64,000 nt of DNA from Macrotis lagotis (lineage: Eukaryota; Chordata; Mammalia; Peramelemorphia; Peramelidae). Below, in pieces: positions 1 to 9,579 of the stretch. The notes beneath the pieces were generated by a model. It worked only from the letters and a program-made list of their open reading frames with translations. It made no database searches and was not told where the DNA came from. The stretch is from assembly GCF_037893015.1 (NCBI RefSeq), contig NC_133660.1:165480283-165544282 (forward strand), given 5' to 3'. The translations under genes and the position numbers were made by a program. Each line of letters opens with the position of its first letter. Positions within the stretch are counted from its first letter, which is position 1.

Positions 1-254
1 CTCTTAAAGGAAATTTCAAACTCTTATCCAATACTAGAATATTTTTATTAGGAGATGAGTTTGGTAACTTCTCCAGTGCTATAGTCATTTCTGTTACATT
101 CAAATCCAACCTCATGATACTGCTATTGCAGTCATTTTCATTTGCTTGTAGGTGTCTTAGAATTTCATGATCATAAATTATAGATCATAGGAACATATAG
201 AGACTTGTGATAGGAGAAGAAAAAGAACATTCCTAAAAAGAAAGATATGGAACT
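1..254. other. No recognised feature
   Basis: AT-rich DNA with no repeat head or tail, no splice-flanked open frame and no RNA-like structure that I recognise. Confidence 0.5.
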
Positions 255-478
255 GAGAGGTAGAGTGGAATGAAGACTAAAGACTCTTGCTGTCAAAAAG
301 ATGTGTAAAAATTCTGCCTTCAACAATGACTAGCTATGTGACCCTGGACAAGTCACTTAACTTTAGTGAGACTCAGCTTTCTTTTCTGTAAAATGGGAAG
401 AACAGCAACCACAGAATTGTGAGAATCAAATGAGATAATGAATGTAAAGTGAGTCACAAACACTTAAATGTAACTGTT
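255..478 (+). mobile_element. MIR-type CORE-SINE
   Basis: The order of landmarks is that of MIR: 'agctatgtgaccctggacaa', 'gtcacttaac', 'tctgtaaaatggg', then 'atcaaatgagataatg' and a 'gtaaagt' tail. The head is weak, so the left edge is approximate. The copy is old and diverged. Confidence 0.75.
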
Positions 479-712
479 TACTCATTTTAAAAGTTTCAAT
501 TCTTAAGATGGATAAGATACAATTCTTTTTTCTTTTTAAAATTTATTTATTTATTCTCATTTTATACAAATAATGGTTTTCATACATTAATAAAATATTC
601 TTGTTTGAGTAAACAAAATACCCCCTCCCCCCAAAAGATACAGACTCGCTTGAGCGATAAAGTAAAAGGGAGAGAAAAAAATTAAAATTAAAAAAATAAT
701 AGTAATAATTGT

Positions 713-866
713 AGGTATGGCCCGGTGGTGCAGTGGACGGAGCACCAGCCCTGGAGCCAGGGGCACCCGAGCCCAAATATGGCCCCATACACCCAACAAT
801 CACCCAGCTGTGTGACATGCAAGCCACCCCAACCCCACTGCCCTAGCAAAACCAAAAATAGAAGGG
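713..866 (+). mobile_element. GC-rich WSINE-like block 1 in HAL1 3' region
   Basis: A WSINE-like unit from 'ggtggtgcagtggacggagc' to 'gccctagcaaaaccaaaaa', but richer in G+C than the dispersed copies ('cacccgagcccaaatatggc'). It is antisense to the HAL1 that contains it. The corresponding stretch of copy B lacks it, so it entered lineage A or a subfamily of it. Confidence 0.65.
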
Positions 867-907
867 AAAAAAAAAGACCCAAAATAAAATAACATAGTAA
901 TAATAGT

Positions 908-1052
908 AGGGGTGGCCGGGTGGCAGACAGGGCACCGGCCCTTGAACCAGGAGCACCCAGGTCCAAATCCGGCCTCAGACACCCAATGATCATCCTGTTA
1001 TGCTGCCCCAGGCAGGCCACCCAGCCCCATTTGCCCTGCACCCCCCAAAATA
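908..1052 (+). mobile_element. GC-rich WSINE-like block 2 in HAL1 3' region
   Basis: A second unit of the same GC-rich kind ('ggcaccggcccttgaaccag' ... 'ccccatttgccctgcacccc'), with A/AAT-rich linkers before and after. It is absent from copy B. Together with block 1 it gives a tandem-like pair, both antisense to the LINE. Confidence 0.65.
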
Positions 1053-1277
1053 ATAATAATAAATAATAATAAAATAAAAATAATAAAAAAATGTTCTTCA
1101 GCCTGTGTTCCAATACCACCACCTCTGTCACTGGATCACATTCTTTATGATAAGTCCATCACAAAAGTTACTTCCATATTTTTCCACCGTTGCTATTGCT
1201 GATCGCAACTCCCTCCTTTTGTGTTTCTCCACTACCATGTACTATATTTTCCCTCTCCTTTCACTCTGACTCTGCTG

Positions 1278-1415
1278 TAGGGTAGCTGAGTGGTGCAGCA
1301 GACAGATCTCCAGCTCTGGAGCCAAGAGGCCCTGAACCCCCATACCACCCCTTAGGCCCAGCATCCACCTGGCTCTATGGTCCCAGAAAGGCCATCCAAT
1401 CCCAGCTCCTTGCAA
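1278..1415 (+). mobile_element. SINE-derived block 3, shared with HAL1 copy B
   Basis: A degraded SINE ('agctgagtggtgcagcagac' ... 'ctggctctatggtcccagaa' ... 'gctccttgcaagaagtaaaa') antisense to the LINE. The same block lies at the equivalent site of copy B (about 38005-38130, opposite strand of the window), between the same flanks: a 'tcacttt'-type stretch on one side and 'aaaaaagaaaatgtgtt' on the other. It was therefore already in the HAL1 progenitor and behaves as part of the LINE 3' region. Confidence 0.65.
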
Positions 1416-1980
1416 GAAGTAAAAAAGAAAATGTGTTATATCTGACCACTCTCCCCCCATGATCCATCCTCTCCTCCATCACTCACATCCCCCCCTTTCC
1501 CCCATCCCCCTTCCTCTTCTTACTCCAGATGTCTATACCATTGAGTATATATGCTGTTTCCTCTCCTAGCCACCTCTGATGAGAGCAGAGATTCCCTCAT
1601 TCCCCCTTGCCTTCCCCCCTTCCATATCATTGCAATAGCTCATTGTAATAAAGAAAAATCTTATTATATGAGATATCTTGGCCTATTCCCCCTCTCCTTT
1701 TTCTTTCTCCCATTACATTTCCCTTTTTTCTATTGACTCCATTTTTACAACATATTTTATCTTCAAATGCAGCTTTCTCCTGTGCTTCAACTATAAAAGC
1801 TCCCTCTACCTGCTCTATTAACTGAGAAGGTTCATATGAGTATTATCGGTGCATCATTAAGTCCCTCATATTTTCCCCTTCTCCTCCACTCTCTATGCTT
1901 AACCTGAGTCCTGTATTTGAAGATCAAACCTTCTGTTCAGCTCTGGCCATTCCAACAGGAACATATGAAATTCCCCTGGT

Positions 1981-2880
1981 TCATTGAAATTCCATCTTTT
2001 TTCCCTGGAAGAGGACATTCAGTTTTGCTGGGTAGCTGATTCTTGGTTGCATTCTAAGCTCTTTTGCCTTCCGGTATATTATATTCCAAGCCCTATGAGC
2101 TTTTAATGCAATTGCTGCTAAGTCCTGTGAGATCCTAACTGCAGCTCCATGATATTTGAATTGCATCCTTCTGACTGCTTGTAATATTTTCTCTTTGACT
2201 TGGGAGTTCTGGAACTTGGCTATAATATTCCTGGGTTTTTGTTTTTTTTAAGATCTCTTTCTCAGGGAGATTGGTGGATTCTCTCCAATTCTATTTTTGC
2301 CCTCTGCTTCTAGGATATCAGGGCAATTTTCCTGTAGGAATTCTTTTAAAATGATGTCAAGGCTCTTTTCCTGATCATGACTTTCAGGTATTCCAATAAT
2401 TTTTAAATTATCTTTCCTAAATTTGTTTTCCATATCAGTTGTTTTTTCAATGAGATATTTCACATTTTCTTCTAATTTTTCATTCTTTTGGTTTTGAAGT
2501 ATTGAGTCCTGATTTCTCATAAATTCAGCAATCTCCCTGAGTTCTATTCTTTTTCTGAAGGATTTGTTTTCCTCAGAGAGTTTGCTTATCTCCTTTTCCA
2601 TCTGGCCAATTTTGCCTTTTAAAGCATTCTTCTCCTCAATAACTTTTTGAACTGTTTTAGCCATTTGACCTAAGCTGGTTTTTAGCATGCTATTTTCTTC
2701 AGCATTTTTTTGGATCTCCTTGACTAAGCTGCTGATGACTTCATTTTCATGTTTTTCCTGCACCTCTCTCATTTCTTTTCCCAATTTTTCTTCTGTCTCC
2801 CTCATTTGATTTTCAAAGTCCCTTTTGAGCTCTGTCATAGCCTTGACCCTTCTTGGGTTCACAGGAAAAGTATTTATCAA
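1981..2880 (-). pseudogene. L1-type ORF1 protein, broken (HAL1 copy A)
   Basis: ORF1p is the RNA-binding chaperone of L1-type LINEs, a coiled-coil trimer that coats LINE RNA in the cytoplasm. The first 210 codons (2880-2248) are open: residues about 15-135 form a charged coiled coil ('EKLGKEMREVQEKHENEVIS'), then comes the RRM core 'DMENKFRKDNLKIIGIPES'. The frame is lost near 2240-2250 at a run of A on the coding strand. The C-terminal domain continues in another frame (2247-1981) with 'MQFKYHGAAVRISQDLA' and 'KAKELRMQPRISYPAKLN'. The chosen start (MINTFPVNPRR) lies directly after the 5' UTR. Apart from that frameshift the protein looks little decayed. No ORF2 follows. Confidence 0.85.
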
Positions 2881-3640
2881 TGGTGTTCCTCTTTTTTCTC
2901 TGCTTACTCATTTTCCCAGCCTGAGACTGGTTTTAGAGTGCTTCCTGAGCTTTTGGGACACCCCCACAAGGATCTCAGTGTGTGAGGCTCTCTCCTCCCT
3001 CCTGGTCTATGAATAAGCATCCCTCTGCCACAGGGTTGAAGTGAGGGGGCCCTGCTGTTCTATGGGGGGGCCTAGACTGTGATCAGGATCTGAATGTGGT
3101 CAGAACTCCAGAGTCCTGTTCCAGGGACAGAGGACAGAACTCGGCAGTCCCTCTCCACTTCCTTCCTAGGCTCATGCCCTGGGGACTCCTGCTTACTGGC
3201 TTCTGCTTCCTATTCCTGGATCTGGGCTGCCATGACCACACTGCTCGTGTGCCCTGAGGGCTGGGCTTCATGTGCTCACTCTGGCAGAGGTCCCCCCCCC
3301 ACTGTTCCCCCAAGTTGTACCTACTGCTCCCCAGGGTGTAGATCAGGAAACTCCCCCCACTGCTGTGAGCCTCGGCTCCCAGCATCCTGGAGATGCCTCT
3401 GGGAGGCTGAAGTTCTTTCACTTAGGCGGGCCACCCCTCTGGCGGGCAGCCCCTCCAACCCTGTGGAGCTGAGCCTTTCTGCTCTTTTCCAGGTTACCTT
3501 GAATAAGAGAACTGCCTCACTGGGTCCTTCTGTGGGTTCTGTCTCTAGAAAATTTAGTTAGAGTCCTTAGTTTATAAGTTTTATGAGAGAGAGCACCTAA
3601 AAGACGATCCTCTCTTGTCACCATCTTGGCTCCGTCACCC
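2881..3640 (-). promoter_or_regulatory. HAL1 5' UTR, probable internal promoter
   Basis: This stretch between the 5' terminus and ORF1 is clearly richer in G+C than the rest of the window and contains C-runs near 3295 and 3345. In L1-type elements the 5' UTR carries the RNA polymerase II promoter; that role is inferred here from position and family. Open frames read across it on either strand look incidental. Confidence 0.45.
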
Positions 3641-3669
3641 TACAATTAATTCTTGAAAAATGAGGATTT

Positions 3670-3832
3670 GAAGACAGCTAGGTGGCTCAGGGGATAGAGC
3701 ACTGGTCCTGGAGTCAGGAGGACCTGAGTTCAAATTCAGCCTCAGACATGTAATTATAACCTAGCTGTGTGACCTTGGGCAAGTCACTTAAACTTATTGC
3801 CTTACAAAAACCAAAAAAAGGAAAAAAAAAAA
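3670..3832 (+). mobile_element. WSINE1-like SINE
   Basis: Complete from 'acagctaggtggctcagggg' to an A-rich tail. It is flanked by near-identical direct repeats, gaaaaatgaggattt (3655-3669) and gaaaattgaggatt (3833-3846), the expected target duplication. Confidence 0.9.
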
Positions 3833-3867
3833 GAAAATTGAGGATTCTAGGGTAGTAATCATGATTT

Positions 3868-4011
3868 ATTTTTTTCAAGGCAATGGGGGTTAAGTGACTT
3901 TGCCACAGTCACATTGCTAGGTAATTATTACATTTCTGAGGTCAGATTTGAACTCAGGTCCTCCTGACCAAGGACTGGTGCTCTATCCACTGCACCACCT
4001 AACTGCCCCAG
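3868..4011 (-). mobile_element. WSINE1-like SINE, inverted to its neighbour
   Basis: Reads complete on the minus strand, with a T-run at the left edge and the head 'ctaactgcccc' at the right. Target duplications taatcatgattt (3856-3867) and taattatgattt (4012-4023). With the plus-strand copy 35 bp away it forms an inverted repeat of about 145-bp arms. Confidence 0.9.
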
Positions 4012-4023
4012 TAATTATGATTT

Positions 4024-4385
4024 GAATGATTTGCTTTTTCATTTATAATTCTTAATTCTCTTGATTCCTCAAAGCAATTAATATTAATTTCCTTTAATAG
4101 GAGTCATTATTTCTTTTCCCTTTCTTCCTTCCTTTCTTTTTTCTTTCCTGGTTGGGGTAGAGGGAATGGTCCAGGCCTGGGATTTCATGAGCATCAGGGC
4201 ACTCCCAGTGCAGGAACTCCTTCCACTAACACTAATTGGCAGCCTATAACTTTGAGCATCAGAGAGTTGTCTGAGTCACTGAGAGATCAGATGATTTTAT
4301 GATGGTCACATGTTAGAGGTAGGACTTGAACTCAGGTCTTACTGAGTCAAAGGTCAGCCCTCCATCCTCAACCTTGCTGCTTTTT
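4024..4385 (-). mobile_element. Old tRNA-type SINE plus flank, duplicated at 6.85-7.26 kb
   Basis: 4135-4385 is the minus strand of an older marsupial SINE ('cactgagagatcagatgatt' ... 'acttgaactcaggtctta'). The roughly 110 bp to its left also match the left flank of the second copy at 6850-7258, so the similarity is larger than the SINE. Confidence 0.6.
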
Positions 4386-4620
4386 TAAATCTTTTTTTAT
4401 TTTAAACTTAAATACAAAATAAGGGGGGGGAATGCCTTGTGTGCAGCAAAACAAGATAGGATTGATGATAAAAATAATAATACATTTCCATTTCAAAAAA
4501 GTTTATATAATACTATACATTGTGTTCAAAATTTCCCATCTTTGATTCCTTGTAGATTTTCTTTTGTTCTCTACTATGCATTGTTTACATTTCCCCTCCC
4601 CCCATGAAGGCTATAATTAA
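4386..4620. other. Possible LINE 3' end, unidentified
   Basis: A T-rich start ('aaatctttttttattttaaa') followed by AT-rich DNA that has the look of a minus-strand LINE tail. I cannot name the family. Confidence 0.2.
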
Positions 4621-4624
4621 GTGT

Positions 4625-4800
4625 GGATATATAATATACATGTATACATTTGCATATATACATTTTTACATATATACATATTCACATAAACTTACACATA
4701 TATATTCCCCTATATGTATTTATACACATTTATATATATATACTCATACCCACATACATATATACCCAGAAAGATTATACATATATATATTCATAAATAA
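4625..4800. repeat. Degenerate (TA/CA)n microsatellite
   Basis: Alternating TA, CATA and TATACACA runs. The open frame across it is a product of the simple repeat. Confidence 0.8.
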
Positions 4801-4904
4801 TACCATATGCCTTTATAGACATACATGTGAGACTCTACTAGGCTTATTTAGCCTTATTGCTTTTTAATCATACCAGGAGCATGCATCTCTTTCCTTTTGG
4901 TATG

Positions 4905-5147
4905 TGATTAACCCTTTGAGTGATAGAGTACTGGTCTTGGAATTAGGATGATTCATCTTTGTAAGTTCAAATCAGCTCTCAGATTATTTACTGTACCTGT
5001 ATGACCCTGGGCAAGTCACTTAACCCTATTTGCCTCACTTTCTCCTCTGTAAAATGAGCTGGTGAATTGCTCCAATGTCTCTGCCAAGAAAATCCAAAAT
5101 GGGGTCACAAAGAATCTGTGAAATGACTGAACAACAGCAATAACAAG
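4905..5147 (+). mobile_element. MAR1-type SINE with RTE-like tail
   Basis: The head 'gtgatagagtactggtcttg', the middle 'accctgggcaagtcacttaa', 'tgtaaaatgagctgg', and the diagnostic end 'ctgccaagaaaatccaaaat' ... 'aaatgactgaacaacagcaa' identify a tRNA-derived SINE whose 3' end is shared with RTE LINEs. Confidence 0.8.
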
Positions 5148-5234
5148 ATTCCAAAAGGAAAAGGGTATGTGTATGATCATCTAGCACTAAAAATAAATTT
5201 ACTTTCCATAACACTTGACAGTTTGAAAAGAATT

Positions 5235-5480
5235 AACTTTGAGAGGCAGTATGGTACAATGTTTAGAGCGAAGTCCTAAAGAAAGAAAGATCTGACACAT
5301 ACTGATTGTGAGTCAAGGACAAGTCATTTAACCTCAAGAAGAATAACTATCAGTACTTCAAACAAATGTCTAAGATTATAAATAACAGACTGGCACTGGT
5401 GATAAAAAAAAAAAGGTTCCTTACACTGAAAAAATCATGTACCAACACCACAGCCAACACCCTCAAAATAGATATGCACT
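5235..5480 (+). mobile_element. Old tRNA-type SINE
   Basis: The head 'gaggcagtatggtacaatg', the middle 'gacaagtcatttaacctcaa' and the tail 'gtctaagattataaataaca' match the same old family as 28460-28700 (plus strand) and 4135-4385 (minus strand). Strongly diverged. Confidence 0.55.
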
Positions 5481-5689
5481 AGGAACGATCATCAGACCAG
5501 TAAAAAATTATAGTCATATCATCCATGTTAAAATCTTTAGTTAGCAATAAAGCTATTTAACACAATCTTGTTTTTATCAGATAATTAAGTCATATGACAA
5601 ATTGTATGGTTCCTTCCCCAAGTTTCTAAGACTTCTGAGTTATTTGTGGTAGAGCATTCCAAATTTATATTGGTCTGATCAACCATAGT

Positions 5690-5770
5690 CAGACACACTG
5701 TAATTTTGTCTCAAAAATAGTGATGTCATTTTGTTCTTTTTTGATAACAAAGGACAAGAACCAACCAACC
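5690..5770 (+). mobile_element. RTE-type SINE/LINE tail fragment
   Basis: Only the terminal part is present: 'agtgatgtcattttgttctt' ... 'ataacaaaggacaagaacca', the same ending as the WALLSI-type SINE at 46635-46941. Confidence 0.55.
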
Positions 5771-6147
5771 AAGGCTTCCAAGTTCTAAGTGGTCTTTGTG
5801 TGCCTGCTATTCACCATGACTTTGCCACTTGGAGTGATAGTTCCTGACTGAAGGGACCTCAGAAGCTATTTCCTCCAACTCTCTCATGGAGATTGGGGCT
5901 AGTTACAGAGAGCACAGCATCCAGGAACTAGACTAATTTTGGAGAGAGCAGGTGATACCTTTTTCAACCATGGCAACTCAAAAAGAAGAGAGTTGCAATT
6001 AGACTTCCTGAAATGTGCACTCTCACTATTAAGACTCATGAATCTTTCAAAGTTTTAGGTGTTTTTTTTTCATTGCAAGGAGATACAAGGACACTGGTTA
6101 GAAACAAAAATATTTCCAATTTATTCAATTTTTTAAAAAATATTTTA
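5771..6147. other. Mostly unique DNA
   Basis: A stretch near 5850 resembles the degraded start of a MIR-like minus-strand SINE ('gaagggacctcagaagctat'). Nothing else is recognisable. Confidence 0.3.
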
Positions 6148-6205
6148 AGGGAAAGCCACTTAATCCCATTGTCTTGCAAAAAAGCCCTAAAAAATAAAAA
6201 ATGAA
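6148..6205 (+). mobile_element. 5'-truncated WSINE1-like tail
   Basis: Only the last part is left ('aagccacttaatcccattgt', 'cttgcaaaaaagccctaaaa'). Confidence 0.55.
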
Positions 6206-6845
6206 AAAATGAAAATAAATGTTTTTAATCAAATTCTAAGTTTATTTCTTTATTGGGAAATGGAAATAATATTTTCTGGCATCTGTAAGAAGTTGATAAT
6301 ATAATTAGTACAAGTTCAGAACATAAATCATAAAAGAATAACGAATTGATATGTGCTGTATGGTGCTCTGGACATCGTAAATTTTCAACAAATACTGCCT
6401 TCCAGGTCTGAAAAATTGCTTGGCTGATTTCTAGTTTAGTTGTAGATAATGGGGGTATAAGAGGGCATAGAATGGGGCTATCTTTCTGGGTCACATTTCT
6501 AAGGTCCCTGGGAAAATTTGCTCCAAACATTTAGGTCTTTCTTTAGTTTCACCTTGAAGGAGTAAAGGCATTTTCCCACATAAGTAAATGATATATGCTA
6601 TATCCAGTTACAAGATTGACAGTAACATAGAACAAGAAAAGGGTTTTTTTTTTCAATTAGAAAACCATATAGGTGACAAAATAAAAAACAAGGAGAATGA
6701 AACTACTATCACAATCTGGGAGAAATCTTATTTCAAGCTATGTAATGTGAGAAGTTATTACTGTGTTCTAAGAAATATGGGTTCTCTTCATGGCCCTTGG
6801 GAGGGCCTTTGGGAGAGCTTGGAGCAATTTCCAAAGCAATTGTAG
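6206..6845. other. No recognised feature
   Basis: Unique-looking sequence. Short open frames on both strands (up to 101 codons) show no domain I recognise. Confidence 0.4.
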
Positions 6846-6849
6846 GCTC

Positions 6850-7258
6850 TCTCTTTTTGGTTTGCTATGAATCCCAAGATAGTAATTGTTATCTGAACAA
6901 TTTGATTAATCATTTTTAATTCCTAATTCCCTTGATTCTCAAAAATAATATTCTTTTCCTTAAAAGTAATCACTGATTCTTTTCTTTCTTTTTTTTTCAT
7001 TCATTCATTCTTCTGGTGGGGATGAGAAAATTGAGATTTCATGGGCGTCAGGTCACTCCCAATGAAGAAATTCCCTCCACTGGTGCTGATTTAGCAGTCT
7101 GTAACTTCTTGTATCAGAGTTTTCTCTGAGTCATTGAGAGATCAGATCATTTTCCCATGGTGACATGGGAAAATATGATAGATGCATGACCTGAACCCAG
7201 GTCTTCCTGAGTCCAAGGCTAGTCCTCTATCCTTAGTCTTGCTACTTCTTAAATCATA
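6850..7258 (-). mobile_element. Second copy of the old SINE plus flank
   Basis: Matches the 3.65-4.39 kb segment once the two WSINEs there are removed, including the left flank ('ttcctaattcccttgattct' against 'ttcttaattctcttgattcc'). The SINE part is 7005-7250. Confidence 0.6.
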
Positions 7259-7459
7259 ATAGAATCATTCATTTCTTTCCCTTTATTTCTTAAAATTTTT
7301 CATATACTTTATTCAAGGAGTTCAAAGATCCCCAATTCCATACTTTTTGTTGTCTGTATTTAATTAGCCACAGTGGAAAATGTACACTCTGGTGACTCAC
7401 TGTGGATTTCAGTAAATGAGCAGTAGTCACAATGAAATTTAGATCCATTTTTTGAGTAT

Positions 7460-7790
7460 CAATCAATTCATTAATCAGTGTTTATTAAGTGCCTACTATA
7501 TGAAGGTGTTGTGCAAAGTGCTGGGGATACAAACAAGTAAAAGAGAGTCATGGGGGGAACCACATGCAAAGATATTCAAAAGAAACTATCTACTGGATAA
7601 ATTGAAATAATTAATAGAGACAAGGAAGGAAGTAAGAAAGATTGGAGAAGGCTTCCTGTAGAAAGTGGAAGACATAAAGGAAGTCAAGGAGGAGAGTACT
7701 AGGTTTTGAAGAGAAAGAATATTCCAGAAACAGGTATAACCAGATAGAACACCCAGAGCCAAGAAATGGAGTATTTTGGATCAGAAATTT
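7460..7790 (-). mobile_element. L2 LINE 3' end
   Basis: Minus-strand L2 landmarks in order: 'attaagtgcctactatatga', 'gtgctggggatacaaacaag', 'gaaggcttcctgtagaaagt', 'gaatattccagaaacagg'. Old and diverged. Confidence 0.75.
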
Positions 7791-8230
7791 ATCATTATAA
7801 TATAAACCAAAACAATTCTGTCTCTGAAGTCATTTTAATGTCTCATTATAGCATGGAAGTGACCCTGAGTTCTCAAAAACCATGCCAGTAAAGCATAAGC
7901 TATAAAGTCCTATAAGGTAGGAAGGTTTCAAATACAAAATCAGAGATGAACTGTATGACAGTGGTCTAAGGACCAACCTAATTAAGTTCTCACTTGGTGA
8001 CCATAAGAGGATGATATTATCTAACAAGGGGGGTTGGGGAGGGAACAGCTCACAATCTGCACCAGGGAAATGAGTCATAATATCAATGAAATTACAGATC
8101 TTTGAAGCACAGTTTTAAAAATATATGGTGCCTATATGTAAGAAGTATTCATTTTTTAGTTAAAAGTCATTTAGTTAAAAAGTACACAATAAGATATCTA
8201 TATCAAAATACAAGATAAGAATAAAATTTT
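7791..8230. other. No recognised feature
   Basis: AT-rich and unique in appearance. The 82-codon minus-strand frame at 7830-8078 shows no family features. Confidence 0.4.
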
Positions 8231-8234
8231 AGTA

Positions 8235-8475
8235 CTGGAAGAGCCCTCATATAGCATAGTGGAAAGGACAATGAATTTGACTTCCATGGACCTGGGTTCT
8301 GGTCTTGCCTTCGATCCTTAAAATCTGTGAGGCCATGGGGCAAGTCTCTGAATCTCAGCTTCTTTCCTCATCTTTAAAATGAGACTAATACTACTTTTAC
8401 TATCTACCCTATTGGGTGATTGGATGAACGTTCTTTTTAAACTGTAAAGTGCTGTAAAAATATGAGCTATTATTT
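8235..8475 (+). mobile_element. MIR-type CORE-SINE
   Basis: 'catagtggaaaggacaatga', 'gggcaagtctctgaatctca', 'catctttaaaatgagactaa' and 'ctgtaaagtgctgtaaaaat' follow MIR order. Confidence 0.7.
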
Positions 8476-8502
8476 TCAAGTCCAGTTTTCTAATTTCACA
8501 GC

Positions 8503-8556
8503 TGTAGAATTAAATTATTAAATTATTATTATTATTAAATTATTAAATAATAATAT
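8503..8556. repeat. (ATT)n-rich low complexity
   Basis: Runs of taaattatt and attattatt form a partly self-complementary AT tract. Confidence 0.7.
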
Positions 8557-8842
8557 GCTCAGTTTTACACAGAATTACAGAACTACAACATTGATCTCCT
8601 TTCTCCAAATATAGCATTCCTGACACTGAAAAGATACTATTTATTTTCCTTTCTTAAATTTTCATTTATTGAATTTTAATTTATGGAATAAAACAAGCAT
8701 TTTCATAACAGCATTATAAAAAAATTGATTGCTCATGAAATTGCAAATCTGGTATGTACAACTTGCTAATCCTTTTAAATAGATAATAAAGTTATAATGT
8801 AGCTTTCTTCCCTCCACCCTGGAAATGTTTAACATTAGATTC

Positions 8843-8920
8843 AAATACATACATACATATATACATATATATACATATATATATAAACATATATGTAAGT
8901 ATATATTATATATATTTAAA
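8843..8920. repeat. (ATAC/ATAT)n microsatellite
   Basis: Alternating 'acatacat', 'atacatat' and 'atatatata' blocks. The minus-strand frame 8662-8925 is largely its translation. Confidence 0.8.
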
Positions 8921-9009
8921 ATCATCCTAAACTATGCAGATAGTGTCTTCATATATCCTTTGTAGTTAATTTGGGTATTTATAATAGTTGAATGATTTAT
9001 TCACCAAAA

Positions 9010-9475
9010 TTGTTTTTAATACAATATTGCCACTACTATTAACAACATTCTTTTGGCTCTGCTCATTTCATTTTTCATTATTTTGTGCAAGTCTATCCAT
9101 GTTTTTCCAAAATCATCAAGCTCATCATTTCCTATAGCATAGTAGTACTCCATCACATTCATATAAGACAATTGTTCAGTCATTCTCCCAATTGAAGGAC
9201 ATCCTTGCAATTTTAATTCTTGGCTAACACAGAACATATAGGTTCTTTTTCTTTTTCCCTAATCATCTTTGGAAATAGACCTAGGGGCAGCTAGGTGGTG
9301 CAGTGGATAGAGCACTGAACCTGGAGTTGAGGACCTGAGCTCAAATCTGGCCTCAGACACTTAATAATTACCTAGCTGTGTGGCCTTGGGCAAAGAAATA
9401 GACCTACTAGGGATATTGCTGGGTCAAAGGGTAGAAGCAATTTCATAACTCTTTGGGCATAATTCCAGATGAAGA
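9010..9475 (-). mobile_element. L1 3' region with ORF2 C-terminal remnant
   Basis: Read on the minus strand, 9237-9016 gives a piece containing 'CPSIG' and 'MEYYYAIGNDELDDFGKTW'. Its spacing matches the C-terminus of L1 ORF2 as known from human L1 (CPT....W..., EYYAAIKNDE, TW). Beyond the SINE at 9284-9394 the L1 continues upstream ('gggatattgctgggtcaaag', which is antisense 3' L1 text). It is a fragment; the rest of ORF2 is absent. Confidence 0.7.
9284..9394 (+). mobile_element. WSINE1-like SINE with short 3' end, inside L1
   Basis: Starts at 'ggggcagctaggtggtgcag' and ends at 'ccttgggcaaa', about 35 bp short of the usual end. It is bounded by exact 12-bp duplications gaaatagaccta (9272-9283 and 9395-9406), so it was inserted in this short form. 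Confidence 0.9.
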
Positions 9476-9579
9476 ATAGTAAACAAATTTTCCATATGCC
9501 AAACAAAAAGGCAAATATCATTTGGGGCTACATTGAGACACATATATTCCAGGAGGATGAAGGTCACCACCATATTTTA

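Larger units (their letters stand above)
525..3640 (-). mobile_element. Full-length HAL1-like LINE (ORF1 only), copy A
   Basis: On the minus strand this reads 5' UTR (about 3640-2881, starting with a 'gagccaagatggtgac' motif typical of marsupial L1 5' ends), ORF1 (2880 to about 1980), a 3' region and an A-rich 3' end near 525. The heptamer tacaatt occurs exactly at both edges (518-524 and 3641-3647), as expected for a target-site duplication. There is no reverse transcriptase frame between ORF1 and the 3' end, and the match to copy B (36540-38445) runs from ORF1 to the 3' end without one. This is the structure of HAL1 ('half-L1') elements, which depend on another LINE for mobility. Three SINE-like blocks lie on the opposite strand in the 3' region. 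Confidence 0.75.

Noticed and set aside
688-1131. 147-codon minus-strand open frame
   Set aside because: It runs through two antisense SINE blocks and their T-rich linkers in the HAL1 3' region. It is not a protein gene.
3094-3561. 155-codon plus-strand open frame
   Set aside because: It lies antisense in the GC-rich HAL1 5' UTR, and overlapping frames are open on the other strand. High G+C explains the lack of stops.
4604-4867. 87-codon frame rich in Tyr, Ile and His
   Set aside because: It is a translation of a TA/CA microsatellite.
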